Source: Fulvia fulva
Taxonomy: Eukaryota > Ascomycota > Dothideomycetes > Mycosphaerellales > Mycosphaerellaceae
Direction: 5' to 3'
Assembly (NCBI RefSeq): GCF_020509005.1
Contig: NC_063012.1
Location: 1,736,001-1,800,000 of the forward strand
DNA length: 64,000 bases
Shown here: positions 25,401-36,408 of the stretch, piece after piece
Position numbering within the stretch: the stretch's first letter is position 1
Layout: each line of letters opens with the position of its first letter
Program-made: the position numbers and the translations under genes
Notes under the pieces: generated by a model
Seen by the model: the letters and a program-made list of their open reading frames with translations, nothing else
Databases searched by the model: none
Told to the model about the DNA's origin: nothing

Positions 25401-25744
25401 ATGTATAGGTTGTGTATCCAGGTGCTACCCACGTGGAGGGAGGTAATATCGCCCCCGCCTTCTTCGTCTGCGTAGTACACTACCTCCCAGTCGGATTCTA
25501 GTATGTCCTTGCTGACATAGAAGCACGTGCGGGGTCTGCCGTCGCCTCGTAGGCATGTCGTGTAGCCTGGTGACTTGCAGGTCGTTGGTCTCTTATAGTG
25601 CGGGTTAATCCATGGCTCCTGGATTGCAAGGACGTGGTGGACGCGCGGGTCCGCCTCGTGTAGGAAATGGTTCTGGACTATATCCTTGCTATGGTTGACG
25701 TTATACTGGATGATGCTAAGCGTGTCGAGGCTAGTCATCGGCAT
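22427..25744 (-). CDS. LINE A ORF2: endonuclease-reverse transcriptase
   Basis: This encodes a protein of about 1105 residues that nicks target DNA and copies the LINE RNA onto it. Numbering is from the open-frame start at 25750. The N-terminal AP-type endonuclease shows IIQYNVN, AIQEPWIN, VVGDFNIHHPSW and, near residue 224, ASSDHMP. Reverse transcriptase follows: KAPGPDGIPNELLKK, SYRPIALLNTLGK, GIPQGSTLAPILF and the catalytic FVDD at 688-691. A zinc-like SCPCGY...H...C motif lies near 1022-1040. I see no RNase H motif between them. I chose the ATG at 25742-25744; a second ATG at 25736-25738 gives ATGACTAG, overlapping the ORF1 stop, so reinitiation after ORF1 is likely. Confidence 0.95.
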   Translation of the reverse strand: MPMTSLDTLSIIQYNVNHSKDIVQNHFLHEADPRVHHVLAIQEPWINPHYKRPTTCKSPGYTTCLRGDGRPRTCFYVSKDILESDWEVVYYADEEGGGDITSLHVGSTWIHNLYMQPPASRSSRDLGVCRHLDSALKRQGCHIVVGDFNIHHPSWESLMQPHPIADEVLDLMASNAIALNTPKDLGTWKRGGLQGTIDLSWISDSHYHTVTYCGIEHELEASSDHMPVRTSIATQIQRTPARTPKPNWGKAHWANIQAYLDDSKRLVQIAQQQYNSKDEIDEAVQGLTDEIRKATSLHVPLAQPTTWSKPYWTPECTAVVREARRARRVWTSSHSEEAWNVYREACQQKKAIIRREKAVGWRATVEEIAGKPERMWKLAKWARQDPTQGPSFSIPALQSPSGPVSDPEAKARLLASKFFPPPVEADLSDINSSTPLAPSIAVQQEVSEGEVTAVLRKLPAKKAPGPDGIPNELLKKCRDQLAPAVAAIFNACLQTGYHPIAFKQSTTVVLRKPQKEDYTQVKSYRPIALLNTLGKALEKLVATRLSEAAEEHSLLPDTQMGARPQRSTLSAMELITSQVKAIWYKNRDKVASLLSLDISGAFDYVSHPRLLYILRSKGLPEWLVNFVRSYLQNRSTSILVGQYRSPFQAVHTGIPQGSTLAPILFLFFMATLLPALESQNTAASGFVDDTNILAWSSSTEENCRLLEEKHKICEDWARRHGARFAPEKYNLIHFTRRPRFHNMQASIQIQGHTTNPANQLRILGLWVDPALRWRKHVQAILRKAEQNMASCQRLTASTWGADFRQSRLLYTAIVRPVLTYGSQVWSLGERACPSKGLVAPLAKIQNQCLRKVTGAYKSTPTRMLEHETAIPPIDLYIQGLRTSYLGKSAQYPVQKVIASAVARARESVPAHKGIRPGNEPNYRARDEQLATQWEGEKSFVEQLWKERWNNQVVGHSGRPQPAGQPKEWSATKSAVKHPPKLIHYRLTRAQSSIATQLRSEHIGLQGYLSWRKVPGYTNTSCPCGYRSQNVRHALLVCPRWSLGRGEWMVKARNRTIGALLNNAEDLRRITNWILEKGWLEQYRLVGAVQEERTRRCATRPARSGG

Positions 25745-27008
25745 CGACAATCATTTCCTCTGTATCGTCCTGTGTCCTACTGCCCTGTGCGTCCTGGTCT
25801 ACGCCTATCGGCTGTGTACTAAAGGGGAGCCGGGCCTGGTTAGATTCCCTCGCCGCAGCTAGCAGAGCACGTGGCCTCCCGTACGCCCTAGGCTGCGCAT
25901 CCTTTACATCGTTCTCGGCCCTAGGGCGCTTGTGCCCGACCGCCGCTAGTTGGTTCCGGTGTGGGCTAGCCTCACGGTCGCCGTAGAATCTTGGGGCGAC
26001 GGTTCTGTTTGTGATTGCCTTGTTTTTCGCTAGTTTCCGCTGTGGGCATTCCGCACTATACGATGGGTGGTGCCCCGGACAGTTCGCGCACCGTCTCGTA
26101 GTCGATGTACAGTCCCTAGACATATGGTCTCCTGCACAGTTCGAGCAGGCCTGCTTGTTTGTGCACGTGTAGGTTTGGTGTCCATACTGTTGGCATTTGA
26201 AGCATTGGAGGACACGAAAGGATGAGGAGTGCTTTTCTACTGTCTTGAGGCTGTATTGCCAGACCAGGCCTTGTTCTATCGCTAGATCCGCCGCTTTCGC
26301 GTCTTGTAGCCATACTATTAGCGCCGAGGCCTTCTTGCCTTCTGGCCATTTCCTATGGAGCCAAGTCGCCTTCTGGATTGGAGAGTTAAGAGTGACCGGG
26401 TTGTCCTCTTGGAGAGCGCGTAGGTGACCCTGGTTGGTTGGGTCAAACTCCTTAGGCATGTCGTGGACTAGGATCGTGAATTGTTTCGTTGAGACCTTCG
26501 CTGATGCCGCAACCTTAGATGCCCACTGTGGCTGTGCCTCTAGGTGCCTCCTAGCAGTAGCAGAGCTAGTATAGATCTGTAGGGTGCCGTTAGACTGTTG
26601 GTTCACTGCGACCACCCCTGGTTGGTTAATTCGTTGGGCGAGCTCCTTGTTCGATAGCTTCGCAACTTCGGCCTGGTCTTCCTTTGCTGCAATGCGGATC
26701 GTAACTGCATCGTGCGTTGGGCGGGGGCCTGGTATCGATGCCGCGACCGATGCCCAGCTATGGGGGTGTTGATTCCGGGTGGCCTTGCTAATCGCCTGGG
26801 ACGTCGTCCTCATTTCTTGTTGCCCTCGGTGATACGACAGTACAAGCGCCGTGCGTAGCTGAGTGATCATTACCTGTAGAGACCGGTAAGGGAGCTGATC
26901 GTTAGATTCCATGCTTTTTGCGTCCTCTATAAGTTGCTGCCAGTTGTCTTGGGGGGGCTTCGCCTGTAGGGCCGTAGGCGCCGTTAGTACCGTAGCCTGG
27001 GCTGCCAT
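25731..27008 (-). CDS. LINE A ORF1: gag-like RNA-binding protein
   Basis: This is a 425-residue protein expected to coat the LINE RNA in a ribonucleoprotein particle. It begins MAAQATVLTA at the first ATG. The N-terminal 250 residues are polar and Q-rich and contain HSWASVAA near residue 83, a W-A-x-VA motif also seen in the other two families here. Three zinc knuckles follow: C269-C272-H277-C282, C288-C291-H295-C300 and C307-C310-H314-C321. The C-terminus is basic, then acidic (DDTEEMIVDADD). Its TAG stop at 25731-25733 lies 2 nt after an ORF2 ATG, so the two frames are coupled. Confidence 0.94.
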   Translation of the reverse strand: MAAQATVLTAPTALQAKPPQDNWQQLIEDAKSMESNDQLPYRSLQVMITQLRTALVLSYHRGQQEMRTTSQAISKATRNQHPHSWASVAASIPGPRPTHDAVTIRIAAKEDQAEVAKLSNKELAQRINQPGVVAVNQQSNGTLQIYTSSATARRHLEAQPQWASKVAASAKVSTKQFTILVHDMPKEFDPTNQGHLRALQEDNPVTLNSPIQKATWLHRKWPEGKKASALIVWLQDAKAADLAIEQGLVWQYSLKTVEKHSSSFRVLQCFKCQQYGHQTYTCTNKQACSNCAGDHMSRDCTSTTRRCANCPGHHPSYSAECPQRKLAKNKAITNRTVAPRFYGDREASPHRNQLAAVGHKRPRAENDVKDAQPRAYGRPRALLAAARESNQARLPFSTQPIGVDQDAQGSRTQDDTEEMIVDADD

Positions 27009-27223
27009 TGCCTAGGAGTTGCCTAATGTAGCTAGGCACCTCCGCGGCGTTTGGAGCTGAAGAAACAGGGTGAAGAGAGCTTCAAGCTGTCCAGATTGAA
27101 TGGGGTAGAACTCCCTCAGTCCTAGGGGCAGTGGCCTGCTTTTTATATCGTTGGAATGGCCTTGATAAGAGCTTTCGAATGTGTCGTGTTTTGGCGCAGA
27201 GATCGATGATTCCGTCAATACTC

Positions 27224-28283
27224 TATAAAGCTTATTAAAGGCTACGACGATATCTAGCTTCGTAAAGTACTTCTTACTATACATCCTATTAAGGGTTTCC
27301 TAGATTAAAGGTATAGGGTACCTATTCTTAATAGTTATTACATTTAGCCCTCGATAGTTAATATATACTCGGAGTCCTCCTCCTAGCTTACGTACTCCTA
27401 GAACAGGAGCTAGGGACTAGCTTGTCTTCTAACTAGCCTTACGGACTTTCCCTTTGCTCTCCTACTTAGTGACCTATTTCTTAACTACTTTATTCTCTTA
27501 CGGTATAAGCCTATAGGGTTTACGGTAAGGAGGCTCTTATAGGCCGTCGGGCTTAATATAGATTTTATAGTTATTACCCGGCCTATAAGGCGGGAGCCCT
27601 TTATAGTCTTTAGCTAAGAACGCGTCCGTAATATAATAGTACTCGGGCGGAAGCTTCTCCTTCGGGTTTTAGTTAAGTTGCTTATTTAGGAACTAATCAA
27701 GGTCGTTAGCTAATATTACGCTTAGCTTTAACTCGCCGTTACTATCCGTTTCGCTAGACTCGTTACTAGTAGGCAGAATATAGAAGTACTCGGCCCTAGG
27801 CCGGTACGTATATATCTCCTTAGCGTGACGACTAACGCCTTAATAGTCCACTTTCTTATCGTCGTCTATATATAAGGACGAGACGTTTAACTCCGCCCCT
27901 CCTACCGTAAATCCCGGCGACTCCCCGGTAAAGGGCTCTAGTCCGTATTTCGTACGTTACCGGTATTAGTAGTTTAGGGACTAAACTATTATCGAAGTCT
28001 TCCTACAAAGATAGTAACCAAAGTAGTAGTCTAATCTAAGGGCCACTTCGCCGGTTTCCTAGATAATATTAGGGTTATACTAGCTTAACTAAGGTAGGCC
28101 GAGGACGATCTCGTATTTAAGGTCGGTTACGTAGTATATTATTTGCTCGTAATAATGACCGCCGATAATAACGTCGACTAAGGCTACGTATATAATACGC
28201 CTAGTACTCGCCTTCCTATTGGCTAGTATTAAGTTCTTACTCTAAACTAGGGGTATTAGAGGGATGTTATGTTTAAGTATATA
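27224..28283 (-). mobile_element. gypsy-3, reverse transcriptase N-terminus and protease (RIPed)
   Basis: This continues gypsy-3 after the LINE A insertion. On the minus strand YFTKLDIVVAFNKLY (about 27229-27275) and [20 protein letters not shown] (about 27320-27385) are the start of reverse transcriptase; the rest lies at 21835-22252. The protease should be near 28050-28280. The right end is cut by another LINE A with the 12-bp duplication TTTAAGTATATA (28272-28283, 33257-33268). The 90-codon frame at 27012-27284 is a chance fusion of this sequence with the LINE A leader. Confidence 0.8.
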
Positions 28284-31200
28284 GATAGATAGATAGATTT
28301 GTCATTCCCCTATTCTAGGACCCTATCCGGCCTATATAGGTATATATCTATTGTTATGTATAAAGGGAAACCCGAATAGGTGAAAACCCTTCCCGCCCCC
28401 GACTACTCCTTGTCTAGTTTAGCTTTCCCTCTAAACGTACGTAGTCTATATCACTACCCCGTTAGCCCCCGCTCCTAGCCGGTCTCGTCGCGCTACGTCG
28501 TGTCCTCTCTTCCTATACTACTCCTACTAGGCGGTACTATTCTAGCCAGCCCTTCTCTAGTATCTAGTTCGTAATACGCCGTAGGTCCTTAGCGTTATTA
28601 AGAAGTGCCCTAATCGTCCGGTTCCTCGCCTTTACTATCTACTCCCCCCTTCCTAGCGACCACCTCGGACAGACGAGGAGTGCGTGCCGTACGTTCTAGG
28701 AGCGATAGCCGTAGGGGCAGCTAGTATTCGTATATCCTAGAACCTTCCTCTATAATAGGTACCCCTAGAGGCCGATGTGTTCGCTTCGTAGTTCGGTTGC
28801 TATACTACTCTATACCCTCGTAAGGCGGTAGTAGATAAGCTTCGGGGGGTGCTTAACCGCGGATTTTGTAGCTAACTATTCCTTAGGTTGTCCCGCTAGC
28901 TAAGGGCGTCTACTATGCCCTATAACCTGGTTGTTCCACCTCTCTTTCTATAGTTGCTCTATAAACGATTTCTCACCTTCCTATTATATTACTAGCTATT
29001 CGTCCCTTGCCCGGTAGTTCGGCTCGTTTCCGGGTCGAATGCCCCTATACGCTAGTACTAATTCGCGGGCCCTTACGACTACACTAGCGATGACCTTCTA
29101 TACTAGGTACTATGCCGACTTGCCTAAGTAGGAGGTCCGTAGTCCCTAGATATATAGGTCGATCGGCGGTATAGCGGTCTCGTGCTTAAGTATCCTCGTT
29201 AGTATCGACTTATATGCCCCGGTAACCTTCCTTAGGCATTAGTTTTGGATCTTCGCTAGCGGCGCGACGAGTCCCTTCGATAGGTAGGCCCTCTCGCCTA
29301 AGGACTACACTTAGCTACTATAGGTAAGGACTAGCCGTATAATAGCCGTATATAGAAGTCGTAACTACCGGAAGTCCGCCCCCTATATAGACGTAGTAAG
29401 CCTCTAGTATAATGCTATATTCTGTTTAGCTTTCTATAATATTGCCTATACGTACTTCCTCTACCGTAGCGCCGGGTCTACCTATAGTCCGAGGATCCTA
29501 AGCTGATTTGCCGGGTTAGTCGTATACCCCTATATCTAGATAGAAGCTTACATATTATAGAACCGTGGCCGGCGCGTAAAGTGTATCAGATTGTACTTTT
29601 CTAGGACAAACCGAGCCCCGTGCCTCCTAGCCTAGTCCTCGCAGATCTTGTGCTTCTCTTCTAGTAGCCTATAGTTCTCCTTAGTCGAGGAAGACTACGC
29701 TAGGATGTTTGTGTCGTCTACGAAGCCGCTCGTAGCGGTGTTCTAGGATTCTAGGGCTAGGAGTAGCGTCGCTATAAAGAAGAGGAACAGAATAGGTACT
29801 AGCGTTAAGCCTTACGGGATTCTAGTATAGACTACTTGAAATAGGCTTCTATACTAGCCGACTAGGATCGACGTACTACGGTTTTAGAGGTAGGACCGTA
29901 CGAAGTTGATAAGCTACTTAGGGAGTCCCTTCGACCTTAGGATATAGAGTAGCCGCGGGTATAACACGTAGTCGAAGGCTCCCGATATGTCTAGGCTAAG
30001 TAAGGAAGCCACCTTGTCCCTATTCTTATACTAGATAGCCTTTACCTAAGAGGTGATAAGTTCTATCGCGGATAGCGTCGATCGCTATAGGCGCGTACCT
30101 ATCTAGGTGTCCGGGAGTAGGGAGTGTTCCTCTACCGCCTCGGAGAGTCTCGTTATAACTAGCTTCTTAAGCGCCTTCCTAAGAGTGTTAAGGAGCGCAA
30201 TTAGGCGGTACGACTTCACCTACGTATAGTCTTCCTTCTACGGCTTACGTAGGACTACTGTCGTCGATTGTTTAAAAGCTATCGGGTGGTACCCGGTCTA
30301 TAGGCAGGCGTTAAAGATCGCTATAACTACTAGGGCTAGTTAATCTCTACACTTCTTTAGTAGCTCGTTTGGGATCCTATCCGGCCCCGGGGCTTTCTTC
30401 GCCGGTAACTTCCTTAGTATAGCGGCAACTTCTCCCTCGGACACCTCCTATTAGACCGCGATGCTAGGGGCTAGAGGAGTAGAGCTATTTATGTCGCTTA
30501 GATTAGCCTCGACTAGGGGCGGGAAGAACTTGCTAGCTAGTAGACGCGCCTTAGCCTCGGGGTCGCTAACCGGGCTACTAGGCGATTGTAGCGCTAGGAT
30601 AGAGAAGGAGGGGCCCTATATAGGGTCCTATCGGGCCTATTTCGCTAGCTTCTACATCCTCTCTAGCTTACCGGCGATTTCTTCTACTATAGCCCTCTAG
30701 CCGACTGCTTTCTCCCTTCGTATTATAGCTTTCTTCTGTTAGTATACCTCCCTATATACGTTCTAGGCCTCCTCGCTATAGCTACTCGTCTATACCCGGC
30801 GGGCTCTCCTTGCTTCTCTTACTACCGTAGTACACTCCGGCGTCTAGTATAGTTTAGACTATATCGTTAGTTAGGTAAGCGGAACGTAAAGTGAGGTCGC
30901 TTTTCTTATTTCGTCTATTAACCCCTAGACTACTTCGTCTATCTCGTCTTTACTGTTATATTGCTACTACGCGATCTAGACTAGCCTCTTAGAGTTATCG
31001 AGGTACGCCTAGATGTTGGCCTAGTAGGCCTTTCCCTAGTTTAGCTTAGGGGTTCTCGCTAGTATACGTTATATCTATGTCGTAATAGAGGTCCTGACTA
31101 GTATATAGTCTAACGACGCCTCGAGTTTATGTTCGATCCTATAGTAGGTTACCGTATAGTAGTAGCTATCTAAGATCTAGGAGAGGTCGATCGTGCCTTA

Positions 31201-33256
31201 GAGTCCCCCTCTCTTCTAGGTGCCTAGGTCCTTCGGGGTATTAAGGGCAATTACGTTGCTCGCTATTAAGTCGAGTACTTCGTCGGCTATAGGGTACGGC
31301 TATATAAGGCTTTCCTAGGAAGGGTAGTATATGTTGAAGTCTCCTACTACGATGTGGTACCCTTGTCTCTTGAGCGCACTATCTAGGTGTCTATAGACCC
31401 CTAGGTCGCGGCTAGACCTCGAGGCTAGCGGTTATATATATAGGTTGTGTATCTAGGTGCTACCTACGTAGAGGGAGGTAATATCGCCCCCGCCTTCTTC
31501 GTCTACGTAGTACACTACCTCCTAGTCGGATTCTAGTATGTCCTTGCTAATATAGAAGCACGTGCGGGGTCTACCGTCGCCTCGTAGGCATATCGTATAG
31601 CCTAGTAACTTATAGGTCGTTGGTCTCTTATAGTACGGGTTAATCTATAGCTCCTAGATTATAAGGACGTAGTAGACGCGCGGGTCCGCCTCGTGTAGGA
31701 AATGGTTCTAGACTATATCCTTGCTATAGTTGACGTTATACTAGATGATACTAAGCGTGTCGAGGCTAGTTATCGGCATCGACAATTATTTCCTCTATAT
31801 CGTCCTATGTCCTACTACCCTATACGTCCTAGTCTACGCCTATTAGCTATGTACTAAAGGGGAGCCGGGCCTAGTTAGATTCCCTCGCTGTAGCTAGTAG
31901 AGTACGTGGCCTCCCGTACGCCCTAGGTTACGTATCCTTTATATCGTTCTCGGCCCTAGGGCGCTTATACCCGACCGCCGCTAGTTAGTTCCGGTATAGG
32001 CTAGCCTTACGGTCGCCGTAGAATCTTAGGGCGACGGTTCTGTTTGTGATTGCCTTGTTTTTCGCTAGTTTCCGCTATAGGCATTCCGTACTATACGATA
32101 GGTAGTGCCCCGGATAGTTCGCGTACCGTCTCGTAGTCGATATATAGTCCCTAGATATATAGTCTCCTATATAGTTCGAGTAGGCCTACTTGTTTGTACA
32201 CGTGTAGGTTTAGTGTCTATACTGTTAGCATTTGAAGTATTAGAGGACACGAAAGGATAAGGAGTGCTTTTCTACTATCTTGAGGCTATATTACTAGACT
32301 AGGCCTTATTCTATCGCTAGATCCGCCGCTTTCGCGTCTTATAGCTATACTATTAGCGCCGAGGCCTTCTTGCCTTCTAGCCATTTCCTATAGAGCTAAG
32401 TCGCCTTCTGGATTAGAGAGTTAAGAGTGACCGGGTTGTCCTCTTAGAGAGCGCGTAGGTGACCCTAGTTAGTTAGGTCAAACTCCTTAGGCATGTCGTA
32501 GACTAGGATCGTAAATTGTTTCGTTAAGACCTTCGCTAATACCGTAACCTTAGATGCCTACTATAGCTATGCCTCTAGGTGCCTCCTAGTAGTAGTAGAG
32601 CTAGTATAGATCTGTAGAGTACCGTTAGACTGTTATTTCACTACGACCACCCCTAGTTAGTTAATTCGTTAGGCGAGCTCCTTGTTCGATAGCTTCGTAA
32701 CTTCGGCCTAGTCTTCCTTTGCTACAATACGGATCGTAACTATATCGTACGTTAGGCGGGGGCCTAGTATCGATACCGCGACTAATGCCTAGCTATAGGG
32801 GTGTTGATTCCGGATGGCCTTACTAATCGCCTAGGACGTCGTCCTTATTTCTTGTTGCCCTCGGTAATACGACAGTATAAGCGCCGTACGTAGCTAAGTG
32901 ATCATTACCTATAGAGACCGGTAAGGGAGCTGATCGTTAGTTTCTATACTTTTTACGTCCTCTATAAGTTGCTACTAGTTGTCTTAGGGGGGCTTCGCCT
33001 ATAGGGCCGTAGGCGCCGTTAGTACCGTAGCCTAGGCTACTATTGCCTAGGAGTTGCCTAATGTAGCTAGGCACCTCCGCGGCGTTTAGAGCTGAAGAAA
33101 CAGGGTGAAGAGAGCTTTAAGCTGTCTAGATTAAATGAGGTAGAACTCCCTTAGTCCTAGGGGCAGTGGCCTGCTTTGTATATCGTTAGAATGGCCTTAA
33201 TAAGAGCTTTCGAATATGTCTTGTTTTGACGTAGAGATCGATAAGCCGAGGTATCT
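28284..33256 (-). mobile_element. LINE A, full length, RIPed, inserted in gypsy-3
   Basis: This is a minus-strand full-length LINE A with a 12-bp duplication (28272-28283, 33257-33268) and a (TATC)n tail at 28284-28298. It aligns along its whole length with the intact copy 6 kb to the left. ORF2 corresponds to about 28463-31780 and ORF1 to about 31765-33042. Decay is less complete than in the 46832-58133 copy: some TG and CA pairs remain. The last 14 bp at the 5' end (33243-33256) match no other copy. Confidence 0.92.
28463..33042 (-). pseudogene. RIPed ORF1 and ORF2 of LINE A (in gypsy-3)
   Basis: Frames are recognisable only by alignment to the intact LINE A. TAG and TAA replace CAG, CAA and TGG many times in both. 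The antisense frame at 30461-30700 has no function that I can infer; it is open because that frame has few RIP-sensitive codons. Confidence 0.85.
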
Positions 33257-35726
33257 TTTAAGTATATATTTCTAATCGAGAAAGAGAGAGGTTAAAGTAG
33301 AATCTAGTAGGCCTCGTGCCTTTCTATTTTGTATTATTATAGGTAGTACTATATAAGGGTATATATCCGGTAACTATAGTTCTAATATATAGGCCGATAT
33401 CTTAAGTTCTCCGCTATAGTCCGTCTCTTATATTCTATACCTCTCGATCTTATACTCTTTCTAATTCTTATTCTAACTACTATCTACTATACTTAGGTAG
33501 TGGCCCCGGTATTTCCCTACTTAGTAGCGAGGGCGCTTAAGTTCGGAGTCGCGTTACGTAGTCGAGGTAGGCGGTAGTCGCCGTCGTAGCCGTATATCTC
33601 GTACTCGGGGTTACTAGTAATATATAGTCCGGTATAGTAACGGAAGTACTTACCCTACTTCTTTAGATCTTCGCGACCCTCGCGGTTAAGCGGTAGTAGA
33701 TTCTAAAGGTATACTAGTAAGTCTTCCTTCTTCTTAATGCCTAAGTACTATAGTAGGCGCTATACGATCGCGCCGGTCGCGCTATCTACGGTAGCTATAG
33801 TAGTTATTACGTTACTAGTAGGGCCTAGGTTCTAGTTACCTCCTCCGCCGCTACTACGAGGGCGGTTATTGTCCTACTAAGGGTATAGCTACTCGGTCTC
33901 GTAGAAGGTCTCGTCTAACTCGGTATACTCCTTAATAACATCCTATATACTATCTAGGCGATAGTTAACCTCTCGGTCGCCGAATGTCTTAACGAAGTAC
34001 TTACGGTTTAGGCGGTTACGGAAAAGTATTAGCTCGGTATTATCCCCCTAGTCTATCTAGGTACGTAACTTCGAGTAACGTGCAAAGAATACGATAAAGG
34101 ATTCCTTCTACTACTACTTATAGGTTATAATATCGACTATAGCCTTTATAGCTTCGTTCCGGGTGCCGTACTATCGAGTTATCTAGTCTAGTAGCTCCTC
34201 GCCGGTACTAAACTCGTTATATAACTAATGTCCTAGGATAGGGATACGTAGCTTAATAGTAGTCTAGACTTTACTATTAGTCTATCTATATAGGAAGCGG
34301 AGGGTATCCTACTCGGTACGGAAGGTCGCTACTATAAGCTTTAGTAGGATACTCGTATACTAACTATCGAAAGATAGGTCGGTATCGTTCTTAAACTTCT
34401 TAGGATCTAGTACTCCCTTACCGATCTCTATACTACGCTCTAAGGTACGGTCGATATTAATAAGACGCTCGGCGAGGTCTACTAGCGGTATCTATATACG
34501 ATTAGTACGTCCTCCTCTAGTACGTACCGTCTCTTAGCGCTCGTTACGGCGGCGATTATCGCGGCCTCGATCCTTATCCTTATCGCTACGGCCTAGGCCG
34601 TTATTATTATCGTTATCTCTACTACTACCCCTACCGCCCCCGGTAGCGGCTTTACGATATATACGCTAAAGCTTCTCGAGGGAGGTCTCTCGCGGGTAAG
34701 AGCGCGAGCGTAACGGACTACGGCCTCGACGCCTATTACCGTTAGTAGTGTTGTCCTCTATAGCTTAGAGTCGAGTCTTTAAGTTATCGATCTCCTTCTA
34801 TAACGCCTAGTTTATACTCTTAGTATCTTATACCTTCTTCTTAGCCTCTTATGCCTTCTTCTTCTCCTTTTCGCTAAGATCGTAAAATTGCTTATATAGA
34901 TTATTAGCTTGCTTATACTTGTCCTAGACCTCCTTTATCTTAGCTAGGTCTAGTACGTTCTTAAGATCCTATACTATCTTCTATAAGGCAGACTTCTCGG
35001 TTCTAAGTATCTAATAGATACGGTCGTATTCGGCGTAGAGGTTACGGTACTAGTCGTTCTAGAGGGCGTTTATACGTTATAAGACGTCGACTTACTCGGT
35101 AGCGGTCTAAGCGGTATGAAATCCTCGTAGTATAAAGTCGTATAAAGTCTTAGGATAGTCTCGGACTAACTCGGCGAGGTCGTTCGCGTCGACGTTCTAG
35201 AAATTGCTAGCGGCGATATGTTCGGCTTCGTCGAGGGAGTAGTAAATAGGTAGTATATCGTCGCTACCCTTCTCCTAGTACTCCTTTGGCTCGTAGAGTT
35301 CTATAAAGTCAATAGCGCCTCTCTATTCCCTATCGAGTGCCTTCTCCTATACTATATCTAACTCCTACTAAAGAGCGACGCCGGTATTAATCGTAACACG
35401 CCGGTCGTTATCTTAAGTCTAGGACTATAGAAAAGATAAGAGATCTAGGAAAAGAGATATAAGCTTGCCTAAGGGCTTTGCCGGTAGTAGTATACCGTTC
35501 TAGGTCTATAAGTCCTACTAACTCGTTATAGTGTCGGTATTAACGCGACCTATTACTATCGCTAAGGTCTTCGCGGCGTTAACTTCTCTAGGTATCTACG
35601 TACTCGGCGCCTTACCGTGTTCTACTATACGCTCGTAGTCGCGTATTCTTTAGTTCTATAAGTCTGTTCCTATTATTACGCGTCTCTTACCTAAATCCGT
35701 AATCTAGGTAGGGAGGTAGAACAAAC
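33257..35726 (-). mobile_element. gypsy-3, gag region (RIPed)
   Basis: This is the gag part of gypsy-3 on the minus strand. A decayed zinc knuckle can be read near 33490-33535: the K-Y-x-G-H-Y pattern has Cys codons turned to Tyr by RIP. The remainder to about 35400 is polar, gag-like sequence with many stops. The first 12 bp are the right target duplication of the LINE A insertion. Confidence 0.7.
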
Positions 35727-35910
35727 TATAAGGGCGCGCGTACTATAGGGTCTAAGAGAGATAGTTATTGTTCTACGAAGCTACGAAAGAGGAGCGCGAG
35801 GCGCGGCGAAGTTATATAGTTATACTAAGCCGCGCTAACCCGATACGGAAGGTCCGCGGAACAGCCGGGCTGACCCTTCGGTAGTAAAGGGTCGCGGGTA
35901 GCCCGTAATA
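35727..35910 (-). repeat. gypsy-3 5' LTR
   Basis: This 184-bp block reads TATAAGGGCG at the left and GCCCGTAATA at the right on the plus strand. It is preceded by GAACAAAC like the gypsy-2 LTR, and its outer end undoes to TGTTACGGG. The partner LTR is absent. Confidence 0.65.
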
Positions 35911-36053
35911 AGTAGGCCCTTCCCTAGTTTAGCTTAGGGGTCCTCGCTAGTATATATTATATCTATATCGTAATAGAGGTCCTAACTAGTATATAGTCTA
36001 ACGACGCCTCGAGTTTGTATTCGATTATATAGTAGGTTACTATATAGTAGTAG
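35911..36053 (-). mobile_element. LINE A scrap, RIPed (143 bp)
   Basis: This short minus-strand fragment corresponds to the endonuclease end of LINE A ORF2, matching about 24977-25125 of the intact copy with RIP changes. It has no tail or target duplication, so it was probably trimmed by later events. Confidence 0.75.
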
Positions 36054-36069
36054 TATATTATTAAAGAGA

Positions 36070-36408
36070 GGAGAGCGGAATATCGACGAGGACTATTTAT
36101 TTAATAGCCCTTATTAAGACGAGTAATCTACTTAAGTAGTAGCGACCCGTCTACGCTAGCGGCGGCGTAATCGTAGTATAAAGAACCCTAAAACTAAGGT
36201 TCCGTTCCCCTAAAGGTAGACCCTAGAGTTACGGAGTTACGGAGGATAACTACCTAATTAGAAAGCGCGACCTTACCCCGAATAGTAGCGAAGAATAGTA
36301 ACTAAGGAGAGCTATAGCCTTACGAACATTCTATACTAAGAGCTAAACCGGGGAACAAACTAAGAAAAAACCTAGGATATAAGCTAAGGCCTACTATATA
36401 GAAAGCAG
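36070..36408 (+). mobile_element. B-old piece 1: LINE B 5' UTR and ORF1 start, RIPed
   Basis: This is the 5' end of the ancient RIPed LINE B copy whose remainder lies at 40436, 46182, 58134 and 63919. It aligns with 41070-41399 of the intact LINE B, but with CA read as TA and TG as TA. ORF1's ATG region is at about 36279. The last 15 bases (36394-36408, CTATATAGAAAGCAG) recur at 40436-40450 and are the target duplication of the composite insertion. The exact 5' boundary near 36054-36070 is uncertain. Confidence 0.88.

Larger units (their letters stand above)
22253..27223 (-). mobile_element. LINE A, full length and intact (Tad-like non-LTR retrotransposon)
   Basis: This is an undamaged two-ORF LINE on the minus strand, 4971 bp, flanked by a 14-bp target duplication (22239-22252, 27224-27237). 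It has a 5' UTR of 215 bp, ORF1, an overlapping ORF2, a 3' UTR of about 170 bp, and a (TATC)n tail at 22253-22265. It is not RIPed, unlike all sequence around it. Its ORF2 differs from the composite copy at 37620-40262 by two residues over the shared 880 (V/A and C/S near the C-terminus), so the family moved recently. It sits inside the reverse transcriptase of gypsy-3. Confidence 0.95.

Noticed and set aside
27012..27284. 90-codon frame with FTKLDIVVAFNKLY at its start
   Set aside because: It is a chance fusion of gypsy-3 reverse transcriptase with the LINE A leader, created by the insertion.
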